DNA from: an uncultured Clostridia bacterium
Lineage (GTDB): Bacteria > Bacillota > Clostridia > Oscillospirales > Acutalibacteraceae
DNA length: 64,000 nucleotides
Assembly (NCBI GenBank): GCA_937907605.1
Contig: CALCYI010000020.1
Coordinates: 46,475-110,474 of the forward strand
Direction: 5' to 3'
Shown: positions 18,869 to 26,565 of the stretch, piece by piece
How the letters are laid out: each line of letters starts with the position of its first letter
How positions within the stretch are numbered: position 1 is the stretch's first letter
Notes under the pieces: model-generated
What the model was told of the DNA's origin: nothing
The model's input: the letters and a program-made list of their open reading frames with translations, nothing else
Database searches by the model: none
Position numbers and translations under genes: made by a program

Positions 18869-19462
18869 ATGAAAATACTTTCTCAGATTAAGAATTTATC
18901 AATTGCTACTATCATTGTAGGACTGCTTTCGGGAATATTATTCGTATCCTTTCCCGATAAATGTATTCAGTACATATCCCTTGCGGTCGGCGCGGCATTT
19001 ATTGCCTGTGCGATTGTGGGTATAATTGCTTATCTCATTGACAGGTCGTCAATATTTACGCTTGCTATGGGCATAATCCTCGGTATTATCGGTATAATTA
19101 TATGTGTGATGTATAAGCAGGTTATATCGATTATCGTAATTATGATAGGTATATTCGTACTTGCTGCGGGCGTTACAAATCTGTTTGCAGCGTTTAAGAC
19201 GCTTACCAAGGTTAAATTCCTTGGATGGATTACGCTCATTCTTTGCGTAGTAACGATAGCCTTCGGCGTGTATGCCATTACTCAGTCAACAAAGCTTTCT
19301 GAGATGTTCGTGCGTATTATCGGCGCGGGGCTTATCGTATATGCGATTGTTGATTTAATCGCTTTAATTGAGGTTAAGCTGCTTTACAGGAGCGCTAAAA
19401 AGGCTGTAGAAAACGAAGCCTCAAAAGGCGGCGATATTGAGGTAACAGGCAGCGAAGTATAA
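18869..19462 (+). CDS. DUF308/HdeD-like membrane protein
   Basis: A 197-residue protein of about six closely spaced hydrophobic helices arranged as three helix pairs, ending in a short charged tail. The repeat-like pattern (GIILGIIGIIICVMY and later AGLIVYAIVDLIALIEV) matches the DUF308/HdeD family. The role is unknown; E. coli HdeD is linked to acid stress. I chose the ATG at 18869 because AAGGTGA lies ahead of it; an ATG 15 bases upstream lacks a site. Confidence 0.8.
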   Translation: MKILSQIKNLSIATIIVGLLSGILFVSFPDKCIQYISLAVGAAFIACAIVGIIAYLIDRSSIFTLAMGIILGIIGIIICVMYKQVISIIVIMIGIFVLAAGVTNLFAAFKTLTKVKFLGWITLILCVVTIAFGVYAITQSTKLSEMFVRIIGAGLIVYAIVDLIALIEVKLLYRSAKKAVENEASKGGDIEVTGSEV

Positions 19463-19480
19463 TAAATATACTATAACTAT

Positions 19481-19530
19481 ACACCTTATTTCTGCATAAA
19501 ATATACTATGTGGAAATGAGGTGTTTTTTT
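19481..19530 (+). terminator. terminator hairpin that also covers the next gene's ribosome binding site
   Basis: ACACCTTATTTC (19481-19492) pairs with GAAATGAGGTGT (19513-19524) through 12 pairs including one G-T, and seven T follow (19524-19530). The right arm holds GAGGTG, the only ribosome binding site for the following TTG-start gene, and the TTG itself begins in the T run. Confidence 0.75.
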
Positions 19531-19744
19531 GTATAATATTAAGGTTGGCTCAATTACTTATGCTCAGCGTGCAAATAAGGTGCTCGGCAGAAATAATATA
19601 AAATCAAGCATAACAAGAATTAAAAATCCTAAGGCTACCGAGGGCTGCGGCTATGCGATTAAGGTTAATAGCAGTAATATTGACGCATTGTGCGAGCTTT
19701 TGAGGGAAAACGGAATAAGAGTAGTCGGAGTTGATGAGTTATGA
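19529..19744 (+). CDS. DUF3343 protein (putative Se/S carrier-like)
   Basis: A 71-residue protein with the DUF3343 layout (YNIKVGSITYAQRANKVLGR, then a GCGYAI strand). DUF3343 proteins are annotated as putative sulfur or selenium carriers and often sit next to NifS-like enzymes. The central cysteine in GCGY is the natural candidate for carrying S or Se. The start is TTG at 19529, five bases after GAGGTG; no better start exists. Its stop overlaps the ATG of the desulfurase (ATGA), so the two are probably translated together. Confidence 0.85.
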   Translation: MYNIKVGSITYAQRANKVLGRNNIKSSITRIKNPKATEGCGYAIKVNSSNIDALCELLRENGIRVVGVDEL

Positions 19745-20871
19745 TATATCTTGATAATTCCGCAACGAGCTATCCGAAGCCTAAATGCGTTTTAAACGCG
19801 ATAAGAAAAGCATATTGCGTTAATGCTTTTAATATCGGCAGGGGAGGCTACAAGGCTTCCGTAAGAGCAAGCGAAAAGGTGTATGAAGCGCGTGAAAAAA
19901 TAGGCGAAATGTTTAACTGCTTTCCTCAAAACGTTATTTTTACAAAGAACTGTACCGAGGCGCTTAACCTTGCGATAAAAGGAATCGCCCAAAAGGGAGA
20001 CCATTTCATAATTTCCTCCCTTGAGCATAACAGCGTATTAAGAGTAATATATAAGCTCCATCTTGACGATATAATTGATTTTGATATAGCTAAGTATTCA
20101 TATGATGATAAAACGATGCTCAATAATTTCAAAGCTCTTATTAACAGTAACACAAAGGCGATTATCTGTACTCATTCAAGTAATGCGTTCGGAGTCACGT
20201 TCCCGATAGAGAAAATAGGCAGACTTTGCAGGGAAAAGAATATTCTGTTCATTGTTGATGCGGCGCAGGGCGCGGGGTATGCGCCGATTGATATGAAGAA
20301 AGATAATATTGACATTCTTTGCTCTGCGGGACACAAGGGGCTTTTAGGACCTATGGGAACAGGCTTTGCTCTTATACCTGACAGCCTTGAATTAAAACCG
20401 CTTACTTTGGGCGGTACGGGCAGTAACTCGCTGAGCTATTCCCAGCCCGATTTCTTACCGGACAGGTTTGAATCAGGAACGCTTAACGTTCCGGGGATAA
20501 TCGGTTTGAAAGCAGGAATTGATTATCTTAACAGCGTCGGAATTGAAACGGTTTACGAAAGGGAAATTGAGCTTATTAATTACCTTTACGCTGAGCTTTC
20601 AGGCATTAACAAGGTTAAGCTATTTACCGATAGTCCCAAAAGCATTAATTCTTCGCCAATACTTTCGTTTAACGTTGAGGGTTATTCAAGCGAAGCAGTC
20701 GCGCTTGAGCTTGCAAAAAGAGATATTTGCGTTAGGGGAGGCTACCATTGCTCGCCGCTTGCGCACAAGCATTTTAATACCCTTGAAAGCGGAACGGTAA
20801 GAGTTAGCGCAGGCAGTTTTAATACTAAGAGGGATATTGATAAACTGCTTAAGGTTGTAAAAAAATTATAA
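19741..20871 (+). CDS. cysteine desulfurase-like class V aminotransferase
   Basis: A 376-residue PLP enzyme of the NifS/SufS superfamily. It has the conserved histidine near residue 95 (LEHNSV), the VDAAQGAG aspartate-glutamine region, the PLP lysine K199 in AGHKGLLGP, and a cysteine in RGGYHCSPLAH near residue 340. It would release sulfur (or selenium) from cysteine (or selenocysteine) to an acceptor. Coupling to DUF3343 suggests the carrier is that small protein; this is inference. It belongs to the EF2568-like subgroup, not the Isc or Suf house operons, as no scaffold gene is nearby. Confidence 0.88.
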   Translation: MIYLDNSATSYPKPKCVLNAIRKAYCVNAFNIGRGGYKASVRASEKVYEAREKIGEMFNCFPQNVIFTKNCTEALNLAIKGIAQKGDHFIISSLEHNSVLRVIYKLHLDDIIDFDIAKYSYDDKTMLNNFKALINSNTKAIICTHSSNAFGVTFPIEKIGRLCREKNILFIVDAAQGAGYAPIDMKKDNIDILCSAGHKGLLGPMGTGFALIPDSLELKPLTLGGTGSNSLSYSQPDFLPDRFESGTLNVPGIIGLKAGIDYLNSVGIETVYEREIELINYLYAELSGINKVKLFTDSPKSINSSPILSFNVEGYSSEAVALELAKRDICVRGGYHCSPLAHKHFNTLESGTVRVSAGSFNTKRDIDKLLKVVKKL

Positions 20872-20937
20872 ATAGGCTTTTATTTTACCTTCCGATATGT
20901 TATTATAATTATATATATTAATTTGGAGAAGTATAAG

Positions 20938-21858
20938 ATGCCTATTATTGAACTGGCGCTGCGCTTCAGATACGTCAAGAATCTGTGGAATACCATCATA
21001 GATTATCTGAGCCAGATTAAAGGACTATTTATGACCTTTAATCTTATTGACCTTGTAGATATTCTGTTCGTAGCGATAATGCTGTATATCGTAATAAGGA
21101 TTATAAGGGAAACAAGAGCAATCCAGCTTGTTAAGGGCTTGCTCTTTGTCGCGTTGCTCTATTTCCTCGTTAACTTCCTCGGTATGAGTGCGTCAAGCTA
21201 TATTTTGAGAAATGTATTTTCAAATATTCTTATTATCGTAGTAATCCTCTTCGGTCCCGAAATACGTAATATTCTTGAGCAAATGGGCAAGGGCGCTGCG
21301 CGTTCTACCCTCGTTCAGCTTATTACCTCGGGCGGTGCGGCGCTTGAAATTGCGGAAACCAGAAGCGCCATTGACGCGGTATGCAAGGCGTGTACAGATA
21401 TGTCAGATACTATGACGGGCGCGCTGATAGTATTTGAAAATGAAACAATGCTCGGCGATATTGTGTCGAGCGGTACTGCGCTTGACGCGAAGCCGACTAA
21501 AGAGCTTATTAAAAACGTATTTTTCCCGAAGGCTCCTATGCATGACGGCGCTATGATTATCAGGGATGCAAAGGTTGCTGCGGCGGGCTGTATTCTCCCG
21601 ATTTCAAGGGATAATAATATCTCCTCAGAGCTCGGTACCCGTCACAGAGCTGCAATCGGGCTTTCTCAGCAGAGCGACTCCGTAGTTATCGTAGTAAGCG
21701 AGGAAACGGGACATATCAGCGTTGCACAGGGCGGAAGCCTTAAGCGCAATATTTCAAGCGGCGAGCTGCGTTCAATCCTCGAAAACGTATTAATCGATGA
21801 GGACGGCACTAACGGAAGCGGCGTTATTAAAAAGTTTATAAGGAGGGTGAAGAAGTAA
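20938..21858 (+). CDS. cdaA: diadenylate cyclase CdaA
   Basis: A 306-residue membrane-bound c-di-AMP synthase. Three N-terminal helices lie within about residues 30-100, followed by the DAC domain with the catalytic DGAMII and GTRHRAA motifs. It makes c-di-AMP from two ATP, controlling potassium and osmolyte balance. I chose the ATG at 20938 with GGAGAA ahead. Its stop overlaps cdaR by one base. The usual third gene, glmM, does not follow here. A TATAAT at 20904-20909 upstream may be the -10 box, but no clear -35 is seen. Confidence 0.95.
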   Translation: MPIIELALRFRYVKNLWNTIIDYLSQIKGLFMTFNLIDLVDILFVAIMLYIVIRIIRETRAIQLVKGLLFVALLYFLVNFLGMSASSYILRNVFSNILIIVVILFGPEIRNILEQMGKGAARSTLVQLITSGGAALEIAETRSAIDAVCKACTDMSDTMTGALIVFENETMLGDIVSSGTALDAKPTKELIKNVFFPKAPMHDGAMIIRDAKVAAAGCILPISRDNNISSELGTRHRAAIGLSQQSDSVVIVVSEETGHISVAQGGSLKRNISSGELRSILENVLIDEDGTNGSGVIKKFIRRVKK

Positions 21859-23123
21859 TGGCAGAAAAGAAAAAGATTTCGCTCAGAACCCTCGTTTTTA
21901 ACGATAAATCGCTAATTTTAGTAGCCCTTCTGCTTGCTGTGCTCGTTTGGATTATTACCTCGCTTAATATCGGTACCGATGAAACCAAGACGGTTACCGT
22001 TCAGGTTCCGATAGAGCTAAGCGATGAATTCTCGGAACAGCTCGGGATGAAGTATTATTCGCTTCTTGATACCGTTGACGTTAAGGTGACCGTAAGCGGT
22101 GCGAAATACGTTGTAGGTCAGGTTAAGGATACCGACCTTTCCGTAAGATTTGACACAAGCTCCGTCAACAGAGCGGGTACTCAGAGCATACCGATAATCG
22201 TTACTAATAAGTCAAAGACCAAGGACTTCTCAATTACAAATACCTATCCCGCTTCGATTGACGCTTATTTTGACGTTGAGGAGAGCAAGGAATTTGATAT
22301 TACCCTTGTATATAATAAGGATGTAACTGCGGACGGATACGTATTCGGTACTCCCGTGCTCAGCGAGGACAGGGTTATTGTTAAAGGACCCAAGGCTTAT
22401 GTTGATAAGATTGAGAGGATTAATGCAGAAGCAAGCTTTGGAGAAAATGCAGAGCTTAATGAAACCTATACAACCGACTGTAAGCTTGTTGCAGGCGGAA
22501 CAGGGGTTGAAGCGAATTACCTTACAATTACCTCTGTTAACGATCCCGATACCGTATTAAAGACCGTTTCAGTTCAGTTCCCGGTACTTAAGGAGGAATA
22601 CCTTCCCGTATCTGTTGAGCTGACTGACGCGCCCGCTAAGGTTTCGGATAAGGACGTTAAGCTTAACTATTCAAGCGATTACCTCCATGTAGGTATCCTT
22701 GAAAATGCGGATGTCACCTCAGCCGTGCTCGGAAATATCAGCTATAATAAGCTGAATGTCGGCGAAAATACCTTCTCCTTTGATACTAATAAGGTACAGG
22801 GTGTAATACTCCTTGAGGACGCAGATAAGAGCGTGAAGGTTACGGTTGATGTCTCGGATAACTACGAGGAAATTGATATACCAATCAGAACCTCAAATGT
22901 TGTAATAGAAGGCGCGAAGAATAATTCAAATCCGAGAGTAAGAAAGCTCAGTGACAGTACGATAAAGGTAATAGTTCCGAAGGGAACGGAACTTGAAGCT
23001 TCTGATTTAACTATTAAGGCTGATGTAAGCAGTAAAACCGATGACAATAAATACAAGCTTGAAATAAGCGTATCCAATAAATCCGCGTGGGTTTATTCAA
23101 CCTATTCGGCAACTATCTATTAA
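21858..23123 (+). CDS. cdaR: YbbR-domain regulator CdaR
   Basis: A 421-residue protein with one N-terminal membrane helix (about residues 17-35) and an extracellular part built of repeated YbbR domains. It is the known partner and modulator of CdaA. GGAGGG lies upstream and the start overlaps the cdaA stop, so the ratio of the two is probably set by coupling. A perfect palindromic terminator follows. Confidence 0.92.
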   Translation: MAEKKKISLRTLVFNDKSLILVALLLAVLVWIITSLNIGTDETKTVTVQVPIELSDEFSEQLGMKYYSLLDTVDVKVTVSGAKYVVGQVKDTDLSVRFDTSSVNRAGTQSIPIIVTNKSKTKDFSITNTYPASIDAYFDVEESKEFDITLVYNKDVTADGYVFGTPVLSEDRVIVKGPKAYVDKIERINAEASFGENAELNETYTTDCKLVAGGTGVEANYLTITSVNDPDTVLKTVSVQFPVLKEEYLPVSVELTDAPAKVSDKDVKLNYSSDYLHVGILENADVTSAVLGNISYNKLNVGENTFSFDTNKVQGVILLEDADKSVKVTVDVSDNYEEIDIPIRTSNVVIEGAKNNSNPRVRKLSDSTIKVIVPKGTELEASDLTIKADVSSKTDDNKYKLEISVSNKSAWVYSTYSATIY

Positions 23124-23126
23124 GCA

Positions 23127-23158
23127 AAAAATAAGGACTCGTACGAGTCCTTATTTTT
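23127..23158. terminator. perfect 32-bp palindromic bidirectional terminator
   Basis: The sequence 23127-23158 is a perfect inverted repeat, a 16-bp arm with A5 on one side and T5 on the other. It ends cdaR on the plus strand, and the minus-strand gene at 23151 ends inside it. Confidence 0.92.
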
Positions 23159-23966
23159 GTTGGTTGTTGTTTATTTCTCTTTGCGTGGTTTCTTTCCTTA
23201 CGAAGTTTTCGTAGGAATTTGTTAATTGTACTGAATTATCTACAAGGTAGTTTGCAGCCGCCCTGTTTTTGTGTACGGGCTTATATTTGCTCTTGATGCT
23301 TGAAATTACGATTGCGGCAACTATGAGTCCGATTACGAGACATATTAATAAACCTTTTATTAACGAGCCTTTCTTAGCAGGCGCAGCTTCGGAAGCAGGA
23401 GCGATTACAAGCGGAGCGTCGTCAGTCTGAGTATCCTCACCGCTGCCGAGCCCTTCCTCTCCCGTCGGTTGCTGTTCCATTTCGTCGTCGGGAACCTCAG
23501 TACCCGCGCCGTAATGCTCTACTATAATTGAATAAGCCGTTGAGAAGTATGCCGCCGCGGCATTGTCATATTCATCACGAATCTCAAAGGGGGAGGTTAT
23601 GCCCGTAATTCGAGCTATAATCTCTTGGTTGAAAATTTCGTCGCAATATCCGTTAGTAACGATATATCCTGCCTCGGGACCTCTTACGTATGACACGGTG
23701 TCAACCGTATTTGTGAACTGACTTATAATACTGTCTGCAAACTGTTTAGCCTCATCGCTTGTAACAAGCTCCCTATCGGTTACAAAATAGAATGCATCTA
23801 TCTCATAGTTATCATAAATCTCATTAGCCATTTCGGAAACAGTTTTTAACGCCTCGCTGTTTCCGGGTTCTCCGTATCTTCCGTAATACACGTCGTCCGC
23901 ATATGCAGTAAAGGTCGTGCAAAGAAGAAGCGCAAGAGTCGTAATAAATACTATTATTTTTTTCAT
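23151..23966 (-). CDS. exported membrane-anchored protein of unknown function
   Basis: A 271-residue protein with an N-terminal signal peptide (KKIIVFITTLALLLC...AYA), an outer domain of about 130 residues, a low-complexity acidic linker, one membrane helix near residues 200-220 and a short basic inner tail. The outer domain (NEIYDNYEIDAFYFVTD) loosely resembles TPM-type domains, but I do not claim the family. I chose the ATG at 23966, six bases after AGGAGGTG. It is the last gene of a three-gene minus operon with two zinc-ribbon proteins. Confidence 0.7.
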   Translation of the reverse strand: MKKIIVFITTLALLLCTTFTAYADDVYYGRYGEPGNSEALKTVSEMANEIYDNYEIDAFYFVTDRELVTSDEAKQFADSIISQFTNTVDTVSYVRGPEAGYIVTNGYCDEIFNQEIIARITGITSPFEIRDEYDNAAAAYFSTAYSIIVEHYGAGTEVPDDEMEQQPTGEEGLGSGEDTQTDDAPLVIAPASEAAPAKKGSLIKGLLICLVIGLIVAAIVISSIKSKYKPVHKNRAAANYLVDNSVQLTNSYENFVRKETTQREINNNQQK

Positions 23967-23978
23967 CGTACGCACCTC

Positions 23979-25076
23979 CTAAAACAGATTAAGCAGCTTG
24001 CCGATAATGAATAATGCTGCGGTTACGCCCGCCGTAATACCCGTGAACATACCGGCTATTTTGCCTTTATCAATCGGTAAGTTACCTATGAATTTACCCG
24101 TTTGTCCGTTCATAGCGAAGGTGTATTTTTCGCCCTTGTAGCTTGTGTTAAGAAGCCATACGGGGTAGAGCGCATATTTAGCCATTCCGTTAATTAACTG
24201 AATGTTTGAGAACTTGGTGTTAACGCTGTCGTAACCCGATACGGTCTTTCTCAGCGTATCCTCAGCGCTCGTTTTAATCCTTTCATTAGCTCTCGGCGCA
24301 GCCGCGTTCATATCAACGTCATACTTATCTGCAAGATAGCCTGCAAGATACGCTGTCTGGAAATCAACGGCATCCTTAAAGTCAAAAGGCTCAATGCTTT
24401 CCATCAACTCGTCCTCCATTTTTGAGGAGCCGTCTACGGGTATGTTTTCAAAACGCATATTGCCCGATCTGAATATATCAAAGTAGCTCGTTTCGGTATA
24501 TTCAAAGCGGTTATCCTTCCACGTCCTGCGCTTAGTTCCCTCAAACTGAACGTTTGCATTTATCTGTGAATCAAAGAGCCAATAGGGAACGTATATGCCT
24601 TTAATCTCGTCAAGCTTATTCTCGCTCTTAAAGGAGCTCGGAGTAAACTTCTTTGTTGATATGTATTCCTTGAGCTTATTTTTAGCCGCTTTTTTGTCGA
24701 GCTTAAAGGGGATAACGTAATTAGGCTTTAACATTCCCGAAAGCTTTCCGCTCATAACTACGGGATTGTTACAAAACGGGCAGGAGGTCGAAGCCGTGTT
24801 TTCGTCGCCTACAATTTCGCCGCCGCAGAACTTACAGGTATAAACCGCCATACCGTTTTCATCGGTTGTGAATTCATCGCCCGAATTGCTCCAGTTAAAC
24901 GCGTCGCCCTGCGGCGCAACGTCAGGCGCCTGCGTGTTGAGCACCTCGTCCTTGGAAGCAAGCTCGCTCATTTCGTACTCCATTCCGCAGAAGGGACATT
25001 TCATCTTCTGCGACGCGGTATCGAATTCAAGCGCGCCGTCGCAGGCGGGGCATTTATAGTTTAATAAATCTGACAT
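23979..25076 (-). CDS. zinc-ribbon membrane protein
   Basis: A 365-residue protein that opens with three CxxC-type pairs: CPACDG, CPFCGM, then CKFCGG and CPFCNN near residues 80-100. These form two zinc ribbons. A middle domain carries YVPYWLFDS and ends with one membrane helix at the C-terminus. This architecture is widespread in Firmicutes but uncharacterised. It may work with the upstream DUF4428-like protein, which also has zinc knuckles at both ends. The downstream gene follows after 12 bases. Confidence 0.75.
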   Translation of the reverse strand: MSDLLNYKCPACDGALEFDTASQKMKCPFCGMEYEMSELASKDEVLNTQAPDVAPQGDAFNWSNSGDEFTTDENGMAVYTCKFCGGEIVGDENTASTSCPFCNNPVVMSGKLSGMLKPNYVIPFKLDKKAAKNKLKEYISTKKFTPSSFKSENKLDEIKGIYVPYWLFDSQINANVQFEGTKRRTWKDNRFEYTETSYFDIFRSGNMRFENIPVDGSSKMEDELMESIEPFDFKDAVDFQTAYLAGYLADKYDVDMNAAAPRANERIKTSAEDTLRKTVSGYDSVNTKFSNIQLINGMAKYALYPVWLLNTSYKGEKYTFAMNGQTGKFIGNLPIDKGKIAGMFTGITAGVTAALFIIGKLLNLF

Positions 25077-25103
25077 TTTAATACCTCGCTTTGTTGTGAG
25101 TGC

Positions 25104-26009
25104 TTATTGTTTCGGCTTTCCGCAGTTTTGGCAGAAATTAGTTGTGTTTTGTGAACCGCAGTTAGGACAGAACCATGCAGCATCTGCGGCAGCTTGTTGA
25201 ACGGGTTGCTGAACCGGTTGCTGATAACCCTGCTGCATAGGCTGGGCATAGCCGTTATTCATCTGTTGATAACCTTGCTGCATTGGCTGAGAGTAACCGC
25301 CGTTCATCTGCTGATAACCCTGTTGTGGCTGAGTGTAACCGCCGTTCATCTGCTGATAACCCTGTTGCATAGGCTGGCCGTAACCCATCTGGTTCATTTC
25401 CATTCCCATACCGCCAGCAGCTGCGCCGCCGAGCGCTACGATAATATCGTTAGCGGTCTGCTCATAGCGTCTGAACTCCTCGCTGTATCTGCTGTTAATA
25501 CTTGAGGTTGTAACGTCAAAATTAATTTCGTTAAAATACGGATGGTTTACGTTAATATGCATTTTTATTCTGTATGAATAATCATACTGCGGGGGATTAT
25601 AGGACTGTCTGTTTCCGTTAGCGTCCTTCATATAGCGCTCGGTTTTTGACTCGTCGATATCATACCTTACGTTGCTCACAGAAGCGATGTCGATAATATC
25701 GGGGTTTTCCGATCTGTAATCGCTTCTGGACGTTACAATGAACTTTCTCTGATTGTCGTCAATCATTACTTTAGTGTTATATCCGAAGGTTCTTGTGGGA
25801 TTGAAGGTATTAAGGTTTTGCTTATTCTGTTCTCTGTATGCAAGCTGCTGCTTTATATCCTCAACAGTTGCTTTTCTCCTTTCGGAAAAGAAAGGGGAGA
25901 GCTTCTTTGCGCAGTCCTTGCAAAGATTACCGTCCTCAAGCTTTCTGTTGCCGAGTAAGCTTATTTTCTCACCGCATACATCACAAAATTTCTTGTCGAA
26001 AAGTGCCAT
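25104..26009 (-). CDS. DUF4428-like protein with Q/G/Y-rich repeats and C-terminal zinc ribbon
   Basis: A 301-residue protein. The N-terminus has a four-cysteine zinc module (CDVCGEK and later CKDCAKK) as in DUF4428. A middle domain of about 130 residues follows, then three to four tandem copies of a roughly 20-residue unit built on GYQQMNGGY.QPMQ, and finally a second zinc ribbon (CPNCGSQ, CQNCGKP). The repeat tract is low complexity and may be disordered or sticky. I chose the ATG at 26009 with AAAGGAG ahead rather than an in-frame start 51 bases upstream. Confidence 0.78.
   Translation of the reverse strand: MALFDKKFCDVCGEKISLLGNRKLEDGNLCKDCAKKLSPFFSERRKATVEDIKQQLAYREQNKQNLNTFNPTRTFGYNTKVMIDDNQRKFIVTSRSDYRSENPDIIDIASVSNVRYDIDESKTERYMKDANGNRQSYNPPQYDYSYRIKMHINVNHPYFNEINFDVTTSSINSRYSEEFRRYEQTANDIIVALGGAAAGGMGMEMNQMGYGQPMQQGYQQMNGGYTQPQQGYQQMNGGYSQPMQQGYQQMNNGYAQPMQQGYQQPVQQPVQQAAADAAWFCPNCGSQNTTNFCQNCGKPKQ
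25205..25395 (-). repeat. in-gene tandem repeat coding for Gln/Gly/Tyr-rich units
   Basis: Several imperfect copies of a unit of about 50-66 bases, each reading as GYQQMN(G/N)GY plus a variable x-QP(MQ)Q spacer. Unit lengths differ, as expected for a slippage-prone tract. It lies wholly inside the coding frame of the DUF4428-like gene. Confidence 0.8.
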
Positions 26010-26064
26010 ATCAATTTCTCCTTTATTAATTATTGTATGTATTTTTATATGTTCATACAATTGT

Positions 26065-26093
26065 ATTATACTATAATTGTCCTGTAGTCACAA
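26065..26093 (-). promoter_or_regulatory. promoter of the zinc-ribbon operon
   Basis: On the minus strand, TTGTGA (26093-26088) and TATAAT (26070-26065) are 17 bases apart, about 55 bases ahead of the start at 26009. Confidence 0.6.
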
Positions 26094-26209
26094 GTACCCA
26101 AAATTAACAATTTTATTAATTATTTTTAGTAACTTTAACCAAATGAAGTTATGATTTCCTTTCGTAAATGATTAATTATTAATAATTTTTAAATTTCATT
26201 TTTCGGGTA

Positions 26210-26238
26210 TTGATTTATTGCAATTAATCTGCTATATT
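26210..26238 (+). promoter_or_regulatory. promoter of the small peptide gene
   Basis: TTGATT at 26210-26215 and TATATT at 26233-26238 with a 17-base spacer, 30 bases before the peptide ATG. The region upstream (26100-26210) is very AT-rich and otherwise empty. Confidence 0.55.
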
Positions 26239-26267
26239 ATACTTGAATTTTAATGGAGGTAAGCGAT

Positions 26268-26426
26268 ATGAAGAAATTTTATTCTGACCCTGAAATTGAA
26301 ATACGTAAATATCGTCTTACTGATACTGTTTTCACTGAGAGCGACCCGGGTCTTCACGACGGCGATGAATATGACCTTGATTCCGTAGGTCCCGGTGAAG
26401 ATTTGAACTCTGTTTTTATGGATTAA
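26268..26426 (+). CDS. orphan 52-residue acidic peptide
   Basis: A short gene with its own GGAGGT site (26255-26260), promoter and terminator. The peptide starts MKKFYSDPEIEIRKYRL and ends acidic and glycine-rich (SDPGLHDGDEYDLDS, then GPGEDLNS). It has no signal peptide and no cysteine. It resembles small 'PEIEI..' peptides I recall from clostridial genomes, whose role is unknown. No peptide-modifying enzyme or dedicated transporter is next to it, so a RiPP precursor role is only a possibility. The next genes are a lipoprotein and a two-component system. Confidence 0.75.
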   Translation: MKKFYSDPEIEIRKYRLTDTVFTESDPGLHDGDEYDLDSVGPGEDLNSVFMD

Positions 26427-26436
26427 TTAGTGTTTT

Positions 26437-26464
26437 ATAGACCGCTACGGCGGTCTATTTTTTA
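26437..26464 (+). terminator. terminator of the small peptide gene
   Basis: ATAGACCGC (26437-26445) pairs perfectly with 26450-26458 over a four-base loop, followed by a run of T. It lies ten bases after the peptide stop, making the gene monocistronic. Confidence 0.9.
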
Positions 26465-26565
26465 TATTTTTTCGTAAGATTTGTTATTTTTTTATAATAA
26501 TCTATTTATTTTATAATAATTATCTGTTATAATAGATTACAATTATGTAATAGAAAGAGTAGAAT

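Noticed and set aside
20881..20909. Full promoter for cdaA
   Set aside because: A TATAAT is present, but no acceptable -35 at 16-18 bases. Left as a possible -10 only.
25205..25395. Regular repeats that could be mistaken for a CRISPR array
   Set aside because: They are in frame, imperfect, vary in length, and encode a Q/G/Y tract. No cas gene is present.
26268..26426. Calling the small peptide a RiPP precursor
   Set aside because: No modifying enzyme, protease or exporter is adjacent and no core motif or cysteine is visible. Kept as unknown.
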